Shown one piece after another: positions 44,626 through 51,798 of a stretch of DNA of 64,000 nt. Each line of letters opens with the position of its first letter. Positions within the stretch are counted from its first letter, which is position 1. The notes beneath the pieces were generated by a model. That model was not told where the DNA came from, ran no database searches, and was given only the letters and a program-made list of their open reading frames with translations. Source of the DNA: Gemmobacter caeruleus. Lineage in GTDB: Bacteria; Pseudomonadota; Alphaproteobacteria; Rhodobacterales; Rhodobacteraceae. The translations under genes and the position numbers were made by a program. The DNA is taken from assembly GCF_008271655.1 (NCBI RefSeq), contig NZ_VKKX01000022.1, positions 62,001 to 126,000 on the forward strand, written 5' to 3'.

Positions 44626-45777
44626 ATGCGCGTCTCGCTTCTGTCCGCCGCCCTTGTCGCCGCCCTGGTGGGCTATGGCTCCACCATCGCGCTGGTGCTG
44701 GCGGCCGCGGCGGCGCTGAATGCCACGGCGGCACAGACGGCAAGCTGGGTGCTGGCGATCTGCCTTGGCAAGGCGGCGGGGTCCGCCTTGCTGAGCTGGC
44801 GGTCGCGGGTGCCGGTGGTGCTGGCCTGGTCCACGCCCGGCGCCGCGCTGATCGCCGCGACCGAGGGGATCTCGATGGCCGAGGGCGTGGGCGCCTTCGT
44901 GCTGGCGGGGCTTCTCGTGGCGCTGACCGGCGCGGTGCGGCCGCTGGGGCGCGTGGTCGCGCTGATCCCTGACGGGATCGCGGGCGGGATGCTCGCAGGG
45001 GTGCTGCTGCCCTTTTGCCTGAAGCTGCCCGCCGCGACGCTGGCCCTGCCGGGGCTGGTGCTGCCGATGATCGCGGTTTTCGCCCTGGTGCGGCTGCGCA
45101 ACCCGGCGCTGGCGGTGCTGGCGGCGCTGAGCCTGGGGCTGGCCGCGGCCTTTGCGCTTGGACTGGCGCATCTGCCGGCGCTGAGCCTGCCGCTGCCGCG
45201 CCTGACCTTCATCGCGCCCGATTTCGACCCCGGCGTGATGATCGGCCTCGCCCTGCCGCTGTATCTGGTGACCATGGCCTCCCAGAACCTGCCCGGTTTC
45301 GCCACGATCCGCGCCGCCGGATACGAACCGCCGGTGCAGGCCGGGTTGCTGACGACCGGCGGGATTTCCGCGCTGATCGGGCTGTTCGGGGCGCATACCA
45401 TTTCCATGGCGGCGATCACGGCGGCGATCTGTCTGGGCGATGACGTGCATCCCGACCGCAACCGCCGCTGGCAGGTGGGGCTGGTCTATGCCGGGGTCTG
45501 GGTCTTGCTGGGGCTGCTGACCGCGCCGATCCTGGGCCTTTTGGCCGCCGTGCCGGCCGAGGTCATCACCGCGCTGGTGGCGCTGGCGCTGCTGGGGCCG
45601 TTCATGGGGGCCGCAACCGGCGCCTTCGGCCCGGCCGAGACACGCTTTCCGGCCGCGATCACGCTGGCGGTCACCGCCTCGGGGACGCCGGCGCTTGGCG
45701 TGGGTGCGGCGTTCTGGGGCTTGGTCGCGGGGCTGGTCTTCCACGCGCTTGACCGGCTGAAACGACCCGCGGCCTGA
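44626..45777 (+). CDS. BenE-family membrane transporter
   Basis: This 383-aa, very hydrophobic protein with about 11-12 membrane helices matches the benzoate/proton symporter BenE family: LAWSTPGAALIAATEG, LIPDGIAGGMLAGVLLPF, ASQNLPGFATIRAAGY and GAHTISMAAITAAICLGDD are recognisable. The natural substrate is uncertain, because BenE-like proteins occur in species without benzoate degradation and no ben genes adjoin it. The ATG at 44626 with CCGGAG upstream is preferred; the frame stays open far upstream through the RNA hairpin array, but that part is not coding. Its stop codon touches the convergent plsY stop. Confidence 0.85.
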   Translation: MRVSLLSAALVAALVGYGSTIALVLAAAAALNATAAQTASWVLAICLGKAAGSALLSWRSRVPVVLAWSTPGAALIAATEGISMAEGVGAFVLAGLLVALTGAVRPLGRVVALIPDGIAGGMLAGVLLPFCLKLPAATLALPGLVLPMIAVFALVRLRNPALAVLAALSLGLAAAFALGLAHLPALSLPLPRLTFIAPDFDPGVMIGLALPLYLVTMASQNLPGFATIRAAGYEPPVQAGLLTTGGISALIGLFGAHTISMAAITAAICLGDDVHPDRNRRWQVGLVYAGVWVLLGLLTAPILGLLAAVPAEVITALVALALLGPFMGAATGAFGPAETRFPAAITLAVTASGTPALGVGAAFWGLVAGLVFHALDRLKRPAA

Positions 45778-46386
45778 TCACTTGCGCCCGATCTTCGGTT
45801 CGGTCCCGGCGGCGATGCGCGCGATATTGGCGCGGTGGCGCCAGAAGATCAGCCCGGCCAGCACCAGGCCCAGCCCGATCATCTGCCCCTGCCCCAGCAG
45901 CGCCATCCACAGCGCCACGCTGGCCGCCGCCACCAGCGCCGAAAGCGACGAGATGCGGCTGACCGCCGCCGTCACCGCCCAGGTGGCGCAGGCCGCCAGA
46001 CCGACCGGCCATGCCAGCGCCAGCAGCGTGCCCAGGAAGGTCGCCACCCCCTTGCCGCCCCGGAACCGCAGCCAGACCGGGTAAAGATGCCCGAGGAATG
46101 AGGCAAAGGCCGCCAATTGCGCCGCATCCCCCGCCCCGGTCAGCGCGCGCGCGATCAGCACCGCGATGCCGCCCTTGCCGGCGTCAAGCAACAGCGTCGC
46201 CAGCGCCGCGCCCTTGTTGCCGGTGCGCAGGACATTGGTCGCGCCGATATTGCCCGACCCGATCTGGCGCAAGTCGCCCAGCCCCAGAAGCCGGGTGATG
46301 ACGATGCCAAAGGGAATCGACCCCAGCAGATAGGACAGCAGGGCCACAAGGCCCAGGGTCACGGGGTCGGTGGTCAGGGGCGGCAT
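45778..46386 (-). CDS. plsY: Glycerol-3-phosphate acyltransferase PlsY
   Basis: This 202-aa membrane enzyme uses acyl-phosphate to acylate glycerol-3-phosphate in phospholipid synthesis. The three family motifs are visible: YLLGSIPFGIVITR, GSGNIGATNVLRTGNK and FRGGKGVATFLG. About five membrane helices are predicted. It is the last gene of the pyrB-to-plsY run, 13 nt after the dihydroorotase-like gene. The ATG at 46386 precedes a short tail before the first helix. Confidence 0.95.
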   Translation of the reverse strand: MPPLTTDPVTLGLVALLSYLLGSIPFGIVITRLLGLGDLRQIGSGNIGATNVLRTGNKGAALATLLLDAGKGGIAVLIARALTGAGDAAQLAAFASFLGHLYPVWLRFRGGKGVATFLGTLLALAWPVGLAACATWAVTAAVSRISSLSALVAAASVALWMALLGQGQMIGLGLVLAGLIFWRHRANIARIAAGTEPKIGRK

Positions 46387-46399
46387 CGCAGGCTCCGGT

Positions 46400-47668
46400 T
46401 CAGGCTTTGAAAACGGGCGTGCCGCCCACATAGGTCGCCAGAACCTTACCCTCCATCCGGCTGCCGTCAAAGGGCGTGTTCTTCGACTTGGAGCGCAGGG
46501 TGAAACGATCCAGCACGAAAGGCGCATCGGGGTCGAACAGCACCAGATCGGCCGGAGCCCCAAGCGCCAGCCGGCCCTGCGCCAGCCCCAGCCGCCGCGC
46601 CGGATTGAGGCTGAGCGCGCGCCAGAGCTGCGGCAGGCTCAGATAGCCCGCATGATAAAGCCGCAGCGCGGCGGGCAGCAGCGTTTCCAGCCCGACGGCG
46701 CCCGAGGCCGCCTCCTCATAGGGCAGGCGCTTGCTTTCCTCATCGGCCGGGGTGTGCATCGAACAGATCACGTCGATCAGCCCCGAGGCCACCGCCTCCA
46801 CACAGGCAAGCCGGTCTTCCTCGGCGCGCAGCGGCGGCGTCATCTTGAAGAAGGTGCGGTAATCGCCCACGTCGATCTCGTTCAGCGTCAGATGATGGAT
46901 CGAGATCCCGGCGGTCACGTCAAAGCCGTTGGCCTTGGCGCGTTCCAGCGCGGGCAGGCTGCGGGCGGTGGTGATCTGGTCGGCGTGGTAGCGCAGGCTC
47001 GTCATCTCGACCAGGGCGATGTCGCGGTCAAGGCCCATGCGTTCGGCCATCGGATGCACGCCGGGCAGGCCGCGCAGCGAGGCAAACTTGCCGCTGGTCA
47101 CGGCGGCGCCCCTGGACAGGCCCGGTTCCTGCGGGTGGCCGATCACCAGCGCGCCCAGGCTGCGGGCATAGGTGAAGGCGCGGCTCAGCGCCTTGGTATC
47201 GGTCGCGACCGCGTCGCCATCGGTAAAGGCAATGGCGCCGGCATCGCGCAGAAAGCCGATCTCGGTCATCTCGCGGCCCTGCCGGCCCTTGGTCAGCGCG
47301 GCCATGTGGCGGATGCGCACGGGGCTGGCCTCGGCCGCGCGGCGGGTCACGAATTCCAGCACCTCGGGCGTGTCGATGGCGGGGTGGGTATCGGGGCGCG
47401 CGATGATCGTGGTGACGCCCCCCGCCGCCGCCGCCAGGCCGGCAGAGCGGAAGCTCTCGCGATGCCGCTCGCCCGGTTCGCCGATCTTCACGCCCCAATC
47501 GACGATCCCGGGCGCCAGGCAGGCGCCGGCGCAATCGACGATCTCGGCCCCCTCCGGCGCCGCGCCGTCGCGCGCGACGATCACGCCGTTTTCCACGGTC
47601 AGGCTGCCCGGCGCGTCATCCAGCGTTTCGGGGTCGATCAGGCGGGCATGGGTGAAATGCAGGATCAT
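46400..47668 (-). CDS. pyrC: Dihydroorotase-like protein lacking metal-binding residues
   Basis: This 422-aa protein has the class I dihydroorotase/amidohydrolase fold. However, the metal-binding HxH strand is replaced by DWGVKIGEPGERH (57-69), and the catalytic Asp before HAP is replaced by Met304 (CSMHTPADEE). It is therefore probably not an active hydrolase. Non-catalytic dihydroorotase homologues (PyrC', PyrX) form complexes with aspartate transcarbamoylase in Pseudomonas and others, and pyrB is in the same operon here. Databases usually label this Rhodobacteraceae protein dihydroorotase PyrC. An active pyrC should exist elsewhere in the genome. Confidence 0.85.
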   Translation of the reverse strand: MILHFTHARLIDPETLDDAPGSLTVENGVIVARDGAAPEGAEIVDCAGACLAPGIVDWGVKIGEPGERHRESFRSAGLAAAAGGVTTIIARPDTHPAIDTPEVLEFVTRRAAEASPVRIRHMAALTKGRQGREMTEIGFLRDAGAIAFTDGDAVATDTKALSRAFTYARSLGALVIGHPQEPGLSRGAAVTSGKFASLRGLPGVHPMAERMGLDRDIALVEMTSLRYHADQITTARSLPALERAKANGFDVTAGISIHHLTLNEIDVGDYRTFFKMTPPLRAEEDRLACVEAVASGLIDVICSMHTPADEESKRLPYEEAASGAVGLETLLPAALRLYHAGYLSLPQLWRALSLNPARRLGLAQGRLALGAPADLVLFDPDAPFVLDRFTLRSKSKNTPFDGSRMEGKVLATYVGGTPVFKA

Positions 47669-47704
47669 GGCTTCCCTTCCGGGCCTTGGGTGGCGGGCAT
47701 CGCG

Positions 47705-47824
47705 TCAGCTTCCCAACACGAAAATGACGGTGAACAGCGCCAGAAAGACCAGCAGCGCAACGGCGACCAAGCCGCCGGCGCGCATTTCCTGTTTCGTGGG
47801 CTTGCGGTTCGGATCTGGGGTCAT
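47705..47824 (-). CDS. Single-span 39-aa membrane protein
   Basis: A 39-aa frame starts at ATG 47824, overlapping the previous stop codon as ATGA, and ends at 47705. A hydrophilic Pro/Lys-rich start (MTPDPNRKPTKQEMR) is followed by one membrane helix (GGLVAVALLVFLALFTVIF). It is the fourth of four coupled small membrane genes between pyrB and the dihydroorotase-like gene. The function is unknown. The overlap geometry and the clean topology argue that it is real. Confidence 0.7.
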   Translation of the reverse strand: MTPDPNRKPTKQEMRAGGLVAVALLVFLALFTVIFVLGS

Positions 47825-48333
47825 GGGTGATGGTCCTCCCGGGTGCTGCGCTGCGCGGCACGGATCAGCGACAGGACATGATCGCCCTCCTCCAGCCGGT
47901 GCAGGGTCAGGCTTTGCAGGGTGGTGCCGCGCGGCCCGGTCACCTCTTGCCGCAGGGTGAGGGTGGCGGGATCGCCCGCGCGATCGACAATGGTGGCGGG
48001 GGTCAGCAGGATCGCCTGTTCGCGCGTGCCCAGCAGCGGCCAGCGGGTTTCGGCGATGACCCGGCGGTCGGTCACGGCATAATGGGCAAAGCGCGCCCGC
48101 AGGCGCGGCGCCCAGGCCTTCCAGACCGAAAGCTTCAGCCCAAGCGCGAGGAAGGGCAGACCCGCCAGCCAGATCGGACCATCCGCGCTGGCCCGATCCA
48201 TCCAGAACAGCGCAAAGGCGGCAAAGGCCGCGCCAAAGACCAGGCTGCCGGGGTTCGACAGGTCGGGCGGCACGCCGCGTTCGGGGCGCCCTTCCCACAG
48301 CAGGCGTTCGCCGGGCAGAAGGGGGGCGGTCAT
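47821..48333 (-). CDS. PH-domain-like membrane protein
   Basis: This 170-aa protein has two membrane helices (about 28-60) followed by a soluble domain starting FAHYAVTDRRVIAETRWPLLG, the pattern of bacterial PH-like (bPH2/DUF304-type) domains. It overlaps both neighbours by 4 nt (ATGA). The function is unknown; comparable proteins are thought to be membrane-associated adaptors. It is the third of the consecutive related genes. Confidence 0.75.
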   Translation of the reverse strand: MTAPLLPGERLLWEGRPERGVPPDLSNPGSLVFGAAFAAFALFWMDRASADGPIWLAGLPFLALGLKLSVWKAWAPRLRARFAHYAVTDRRVIAETRWPLLGTREQAILLTPATIVDRAGDPATLTLRQEVTGPRGTTLQSLTLHRLEEGDHVLSLIRAAQRSTREDHHP

Positions 48334-48788
48334 TCCATCCCCTCCGGCTTGCGCGGCAGGGCGGCGCGCAGGGCGGCCTGATCCTCGGGCGCCAGCACGC
48401 CCAACCGCCGCACGCTGAGGCCCGAGCGGCGCGAGGCCAGCCGGTTGAACTGCATGACGCCCCGGAAAAAGATCTCGTCGCGCTTGACCGACCAGACCCG
48501 GGGGGCCGCGCCACCCAGGCGGGTCAGCAGCAACACCCGCTGATCCGTCAGCACGCCCTCGCGCGGGGCCAGCCGATTGACCACATCGCCCAGCACCGCC
48601 AGCCCAAGGATGAAGCCCGCGGCGGCGGCGGCAGCGCGCCATTCCGGCCAGAGAACAATCATGATCGCCGCCACCACGCCCGCCAGCAGCAGGCGCCGTT
48701 CGGGGCCAAGCGTGCCCCAGCCGGGCAGAAGCGGCGCGGGAAAGCGGCGTTCGACGACCTCGCCCGGGTTCAGCGGCAGATCGGTCAT
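48330..48788 (-). CDS. PH-domain-like membrane protein
   Basis: This 152-aa protein has two hydrophobic segments (LLLAGVVAAIMIVLW and AAAAGFILGLAVLGDVV) and then a bPH-like segment, EGVLTDQRVLLLTRLGGA, followed by RVWSVKRDEIFFRGV. It shares its layout with the two flanking proteins, so the three may be an old tandem duplication that has diverged. Both ends overlap neighbours by 4 nt. Confidence 0.72.
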   Translation of the reverse strand: MTDLPLNPGEVVERRFPAPLLPGWGTLGPERRLLLAGVVAAIMIVLWPEWRAAAAAAGFILGLAVLGDVVNRLAPREGVLTDQRVLLLTRLGGAAPRVWSVKRDEIFFRGVMQFNRLASRRSGLSVRRLGVLAPEDQAALRAALPRKPEGME

Positions 48789-49228
48789 GGCCGTCCTCCG
48801 GTCAGGCTGGCGATCACCGCCTCGGGGTCGGCGGGGTATTTGATCAGGAATTTCTCGCCGCCGCGCCGGATCACCGCCACATCGCCAAAAACCTTGCGCG
48901 CGCCCTCCAGATCGGCGCGGGCGATGACCTGCCCGGTGGGGCCCAGCAGCCGCCGCTCGGTCAGCCGCCATTCCGCCGTCAGCGCTTCGGAGGCCAGAAA
49001 CCAGGCCCGCGCGCCCACGCCCAGCAGGGCCGCGACCGGCCCGGTCCAGGGATGCGGATTGCCAAGCGCCAGCAGGACCAGCCCCGCCAGCGTGCCGAAA
49101 ACCACGATCAGGATCAGCGTATTGCGCAGATAGACCCCGCGATCGGGGCGAAAGGTCGCCAGCAGCCGCTCGCCCTCGGCCAGGGGCAGCGGGCCGGACA
49201 GCAGGCTGTCGCGCACGATACCGGTCAC
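48785..49228 (-). CDS. PH-domain-like membrane protein
   Basis: This 147-aa protein with a GTG start at 49228 overlaps the pyrB stop codon as GTGA. Two hydrophobic helices ([18 protein letters not shown] and [16 protein letters not shown]) are followed by [22 protein letters not shown], again a bPH-like strand pattern, and [17 protein letters not shown]. It is the first of the three related genes and is translationally coupled to pyrB. The function is unknown. Confidence 0.74.
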   Translation of the reverse strand: MTGIVRDSLLSGPLPLAEGERLLATFRPDRGVYLRNTLILIVVFGTLAGLVLLALGNPHPWTGPVAALLGVGARAWFLASEALTAEWRLTERRLLGPTGQVIARADLEGARKVFGDVAVIRRGGEKFLIKYPADPEAVIASLTGGRP

Positions 49229-50187
49229 ACCATCGCCCCGATGGCGCGGGCGCCGCGTTCGGCGCGCAGGTTGCGGGCCAGCAGATCCATGCAGGCCATG
49301 CGGACCGCCACGCCCATTTCGACCTGATCCTGAATGACGCTACGGTTGATGTCATCGGCGATCTCGCCGTCGATCTCCACCCCGCGATTCATCGGGCCGG
49401 GATGCATCACGATGGCATCGGGGGCTGCCACCGACAGCTTGTCGGCATCCAGACCGTAACGATGGTAATATTCCCGCTCGGACGGGATGAAGCCACCATC
49501 CATGCGTTCCTTCTGAAGGCGCAGCATCATCACCACATCGGCGCCCTGCAACCCTTCGCGCATGTCGTCATAGACCTCGCAGCCGAACTCGGCCACGCCC
49601 GAGGGCATGAGCGTGGGCGGCCCGATCAGGCGGATGCGGTTTTCCATCTTGCCCAGCAGGATCAGGTTCGACCGCGCCACCCGGCTATGGGCGATGTCGC
49701 CGCAGATCGCCACGGTCAGCCGCTGGATGCGGCCCTTGGCGCGGCGGATCGTCAGCGCATCCAGCAGCGCCTGTGTCGGGTGTTCATGCTTGCCGTCGCC
49801 CGCATTCAGCACGGCGCAATTCACCTTGCTGGCCAGCAGGTTGACCGCGCCGGAATGCGGATGCCGCACCACCAGAAGGTCGGGATGCATCGCGTTCAGC
49901 GTCAGCGCGGTGTCGATCAGCGTCTCGCCCTTTTTCACGCTGGATTGCGCCACGCTCATGTTCATCACATCGGCGCCCAACCGCTTGCCCGCCAGTTCGA
50001 AACTGGCCTGGGTGCGGGTGGAGTTTTCAAAGAACATGTTGATCTGGGTCATCCCCGCCAGCGCGTCCGAGCTTTTGACGGTGCGGCGGTTCAGATCGAC
50101 ATAGCGTTCGGCCAGATCCAGCACGGCGCGAATCTCGTCGGGGGCCAGATGTTCGATGCCAAGCAGATGACGGGCACGGAATGACAT
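49225..50187 (-). CDS. pyrB: Aspartate carbamoyltransferase catalytic subunit PyrB
   Basis: This 320-aa enzyme condenses carbamoyl phosphate with aspartate in pyrimidine synthesis. [20 protein letters not shown] is the carbamoyl-phosphate loop (about 52-71), [12 protein letters not shown] the aspartate-site segment and [13 protein letters not shown] the C-terminal signature. The start ATG at 50187 opens [14 protein letters not shown]. It leads an operon of overlapping genes ending in plsY. No regulatory subunit pyrI is present, as expected for the class that pairs with a dihydroorotase-like partner. Confidence 0.97.
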   Translation of the reverse strand: MSFRARHLLGIEHLAPDEIRAVLDLAERYVDLNRRTVKSSDALAGMTQINMFFENSTRTQASFELAGKRLGADVMNMSVAQSSVKKGETLIDTALTLNAMHPDLLVVRHPHSGAVNLLASKVNCAVLNAGDGKHEHPTQALLDALTIRRAKGRIQRLTVAICGDIAHSRVARSNLILLGKMENRIRLIGPPTLMPSGVAEFGCEVYDDMREGLQGADVVMMLRLQKERMDGGFIPSEREYYHRYGLDADKLSVAAPDAIVMHPGPMNRGVEIDGEIADDINRSVIQDQVEMGVAVRMACMDLLARNLRAERGARAIGAMV

Positions 50188-50297
50188 GGGGGCCTCCCTC
50201 TGGGCTGCATGTGGCGGGGTTATAGGCAGGCCGGGGGCGGCAGGCAACGGGGGAAACGGGCGTTGCCGGGGGCGGCGCGCGGGCTTAGGGTCGGGCC

Positions 50298-51110
50298 ATG
50301 GGAATCGCATCCGACATTCTGGCCGATTGGGACGCCGCGCGCGCGGCGCTGGAATGGCTGCACGAGCTGGGCGGGATCGACCCGATCGGCGACGCACCCG
50401 TCAACCGCTATGACCTGGCCGAGCGCGAGACGCCCGCCCCCGGTCGCACGCCCGGACGCGCGCCCGAAGCCCGGCGCGCCCCCGCCGCACCGGCGCCCGC
50501 CCCCCAGGTCGATCCCGTGGCCGAGGCCGAGCGCGCCGCCCGCACCGCCCCCGGGCTGGAGGCCCTGGCCGAGGCGATGGCCGCCTATCCGCATTGCGAA
50601 TTGAAGAAGGGCGCGCGCAACACCGTGTTCTGCGACGGCCGCCCCGGTGCCCGCGTGATGATCGTGGGCGAGGCGCCCGGCCGCGACGAGGATCTGGAGG
50701 GGCGGCCCTTTGTCGGTCGCGCGGGTCAGTTGCTGGACCGGATGTTCGCCGCCATCGGGCTGGGCCGCGCCAGCCCGGATGCGGAACGCGGGCTTTACAT
50801 CACCAATGTCATGCCCTGGCGCCCGCCCTCGAACCGCGACCCCGCGCCCGAGGAGATCGCAATGATGGTGCCCTTTTTGCGTCGCCATGTCGAATTGGCC
50901 GACCCCGAGATTCTGGTGCTGATGGGCAATACGCCGGCACAGGCCGTGCTGCGGCAGCGCGGCATCACCCGACTACGCGGCCATTGGACCGAAAGCTGGG
51001 GCAAGCCGGTGCTGCCGATGCTGCACCCGGCCTATCTTCTGCGCAATCCCGGCGCCAAGCGCGAGACCTGGGCCGATCTTCTGGCGCTTCAGGCGCGGTT
51101 GCGGGGCTGA
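50298..51110 (+). CDS. Uracil-DNA glycosylase, family 4-like
   Basis: This 270-aa protein has a Pro/Ala-rich N-terminal extension (about 45-75) and a UDG domain with the active-site [35 protein letters not shown] and the C-terminal [11 protein letters not shown]. It removes uracil from DNA to start base excision repair. Family 4 enzymes usually bind a 4Fe-4S cluster through four cysteines; here only HCELKKG retains one of the first pair and the later Cys is Trp (MPWRPP), so the cluster is probably absent, as in other alphaproteobacterial homologues. Repeat copy D follows the stop codon. Confidence 0.85.
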   Translation: MGIASDILADWDAARAALEWLHELGGIDPIGDAPVNRYDLAERETPAPGRTPGRAPEARRAPAAPAPAPQVDPVAEAERAARTAPGLEALAEAMAAYPHCELKKGARNTVFCDGRPGARVMIVGEAPGRDEDLEGRPFVGRAGQLLDRMFAAIGLGRASPDAERGLYITNVMPWRPPSNRDPAPEEIAMMVPFLRRHVELADPEILVLMGNTPAQAVLRQRGITRLRGHWTESWGKPVLPMLHPAYLLRNPGAKRETWADLLALQARLRG

Positions 51111-51138
51111 GGACGGCGGCGCGCCTTCTGGCTGGCCG

Positions 51139-51196
51139 CCGGAGGGGTTTTGCACCCCTCCGGACCTCTCCGCAGGATATTTTTGAACAGATGAAG
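51139..51196 (+). repeat. Dispersed intergenic repeat, copy D
   Basis: CCGGAGGGG / CCCCTCCGG with loop TTTTGCA, then ACCTCTCCGCAGGATATTTT and TGAACAGATGAAG. It differs from copy B by one base. It lies 28 nt after the glycosylase stop codon in the transcription sense, so the hairpin plus T-run could act as its terminator. Confidence 0.9.
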
Positions 51197-51252
51197 AGGA
51201 AAGGGTTGCCGGGCGCCAAGGATTGCGTGTCGGGCGGCGTCTGACTAGCGTG

Positions 51253-51798
51253 ATGCGCATGGAAACCCCGGACGAGACCCTGGCCCTGGCCGCCGCAGGT
51301 GGCGACCGCGCCGCCTTTGCGGCGCTGGTGACGCGGCATTACGACCGGGTCTTTGGTCTGGCCTGGCGGCTGACCGGATCGGCGGCGGATGCGCAGGATC
51401 TGGCGCAAGACATCTGCGCGGCGCTTCCCGGCAAGCTGGAAGGCTGGCGCGGCGAGGCGCGGTTCACCACCTGGCTTTATCGTGTGGTGGTCAATGCCGC
51501 CGCCGATCTGCGCCGCCGCCACATGACCCGCGCCCGCGCCGCCGATGGCTGGGGCGATTGGGAAATCGCGCGGCAGGCCGAGGCCGCCGAGGCACAGGCC
51601 GCGCGTGATTGGCTGGAGGGCGCGATGGCGAAGCTGAGCCCGGAATTGCGCGAGACGGTCGCGCTGGTGCTGGGCGAGGATCTGACCCAGGCCGAGGCCG
51701 CGCAGGTGCTGGGCCTGTCCGAAGGCACGATCGCCTGGCGGATGTCAGAGGTGAAGAAACGGCTGCGTCGCATGGCCGAAACGGAGGAGGCGCCATGA
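51253..51798 (+). CDS. ECF-type RNA polymerase sigma factor
   Basis: This 181-aa sigma factor has sigma-2 (ALVTRHYDRVFGLAWRLTG with AQDLAQDI, and RFTTWLYRVVVNAAADLRRR) and sigma-4 (SPELRETVALVLGEDLTQAE then LGLSEGTIAWRMSEVKKRL) regions and lacks regions 1 and 3, as in the extracytoplasmic-function group. Start choice between ATG 51253 and 51259 is uncertain because no good ribosome site is seen. Its stop overlaps the ATG of the membrane-anchored VWA protein (ATGA), which would be the natural candidate for its regulator. The target promoters are unknown. Confidence 0.9.
   Translation: MRMETPDETLALAAAGGDRAAFAALVTRHYDRVFGLAWRLTGSAADAQDLAQDICAALPGKLEGWRGEARFTTWLYRVVVNAAADLRRRHMTRARAADGWGDWEIARQAEAAEAQAARDWLEGAMAKLSPELRETVALVLGEDLTQAEAAQVLGLSEGTIAWRMSEVKKRLRRMAETEEAP

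Noticed and set aside
51139-51230. Peptides encoded by the 58-bp repeat (frames giving [12 protein letters not shown] or [14 protein letters not shown])
   Set aside because: The same peptide appears at every repeat copy in several frames, which reflects the DNA repeat and not a protein family.
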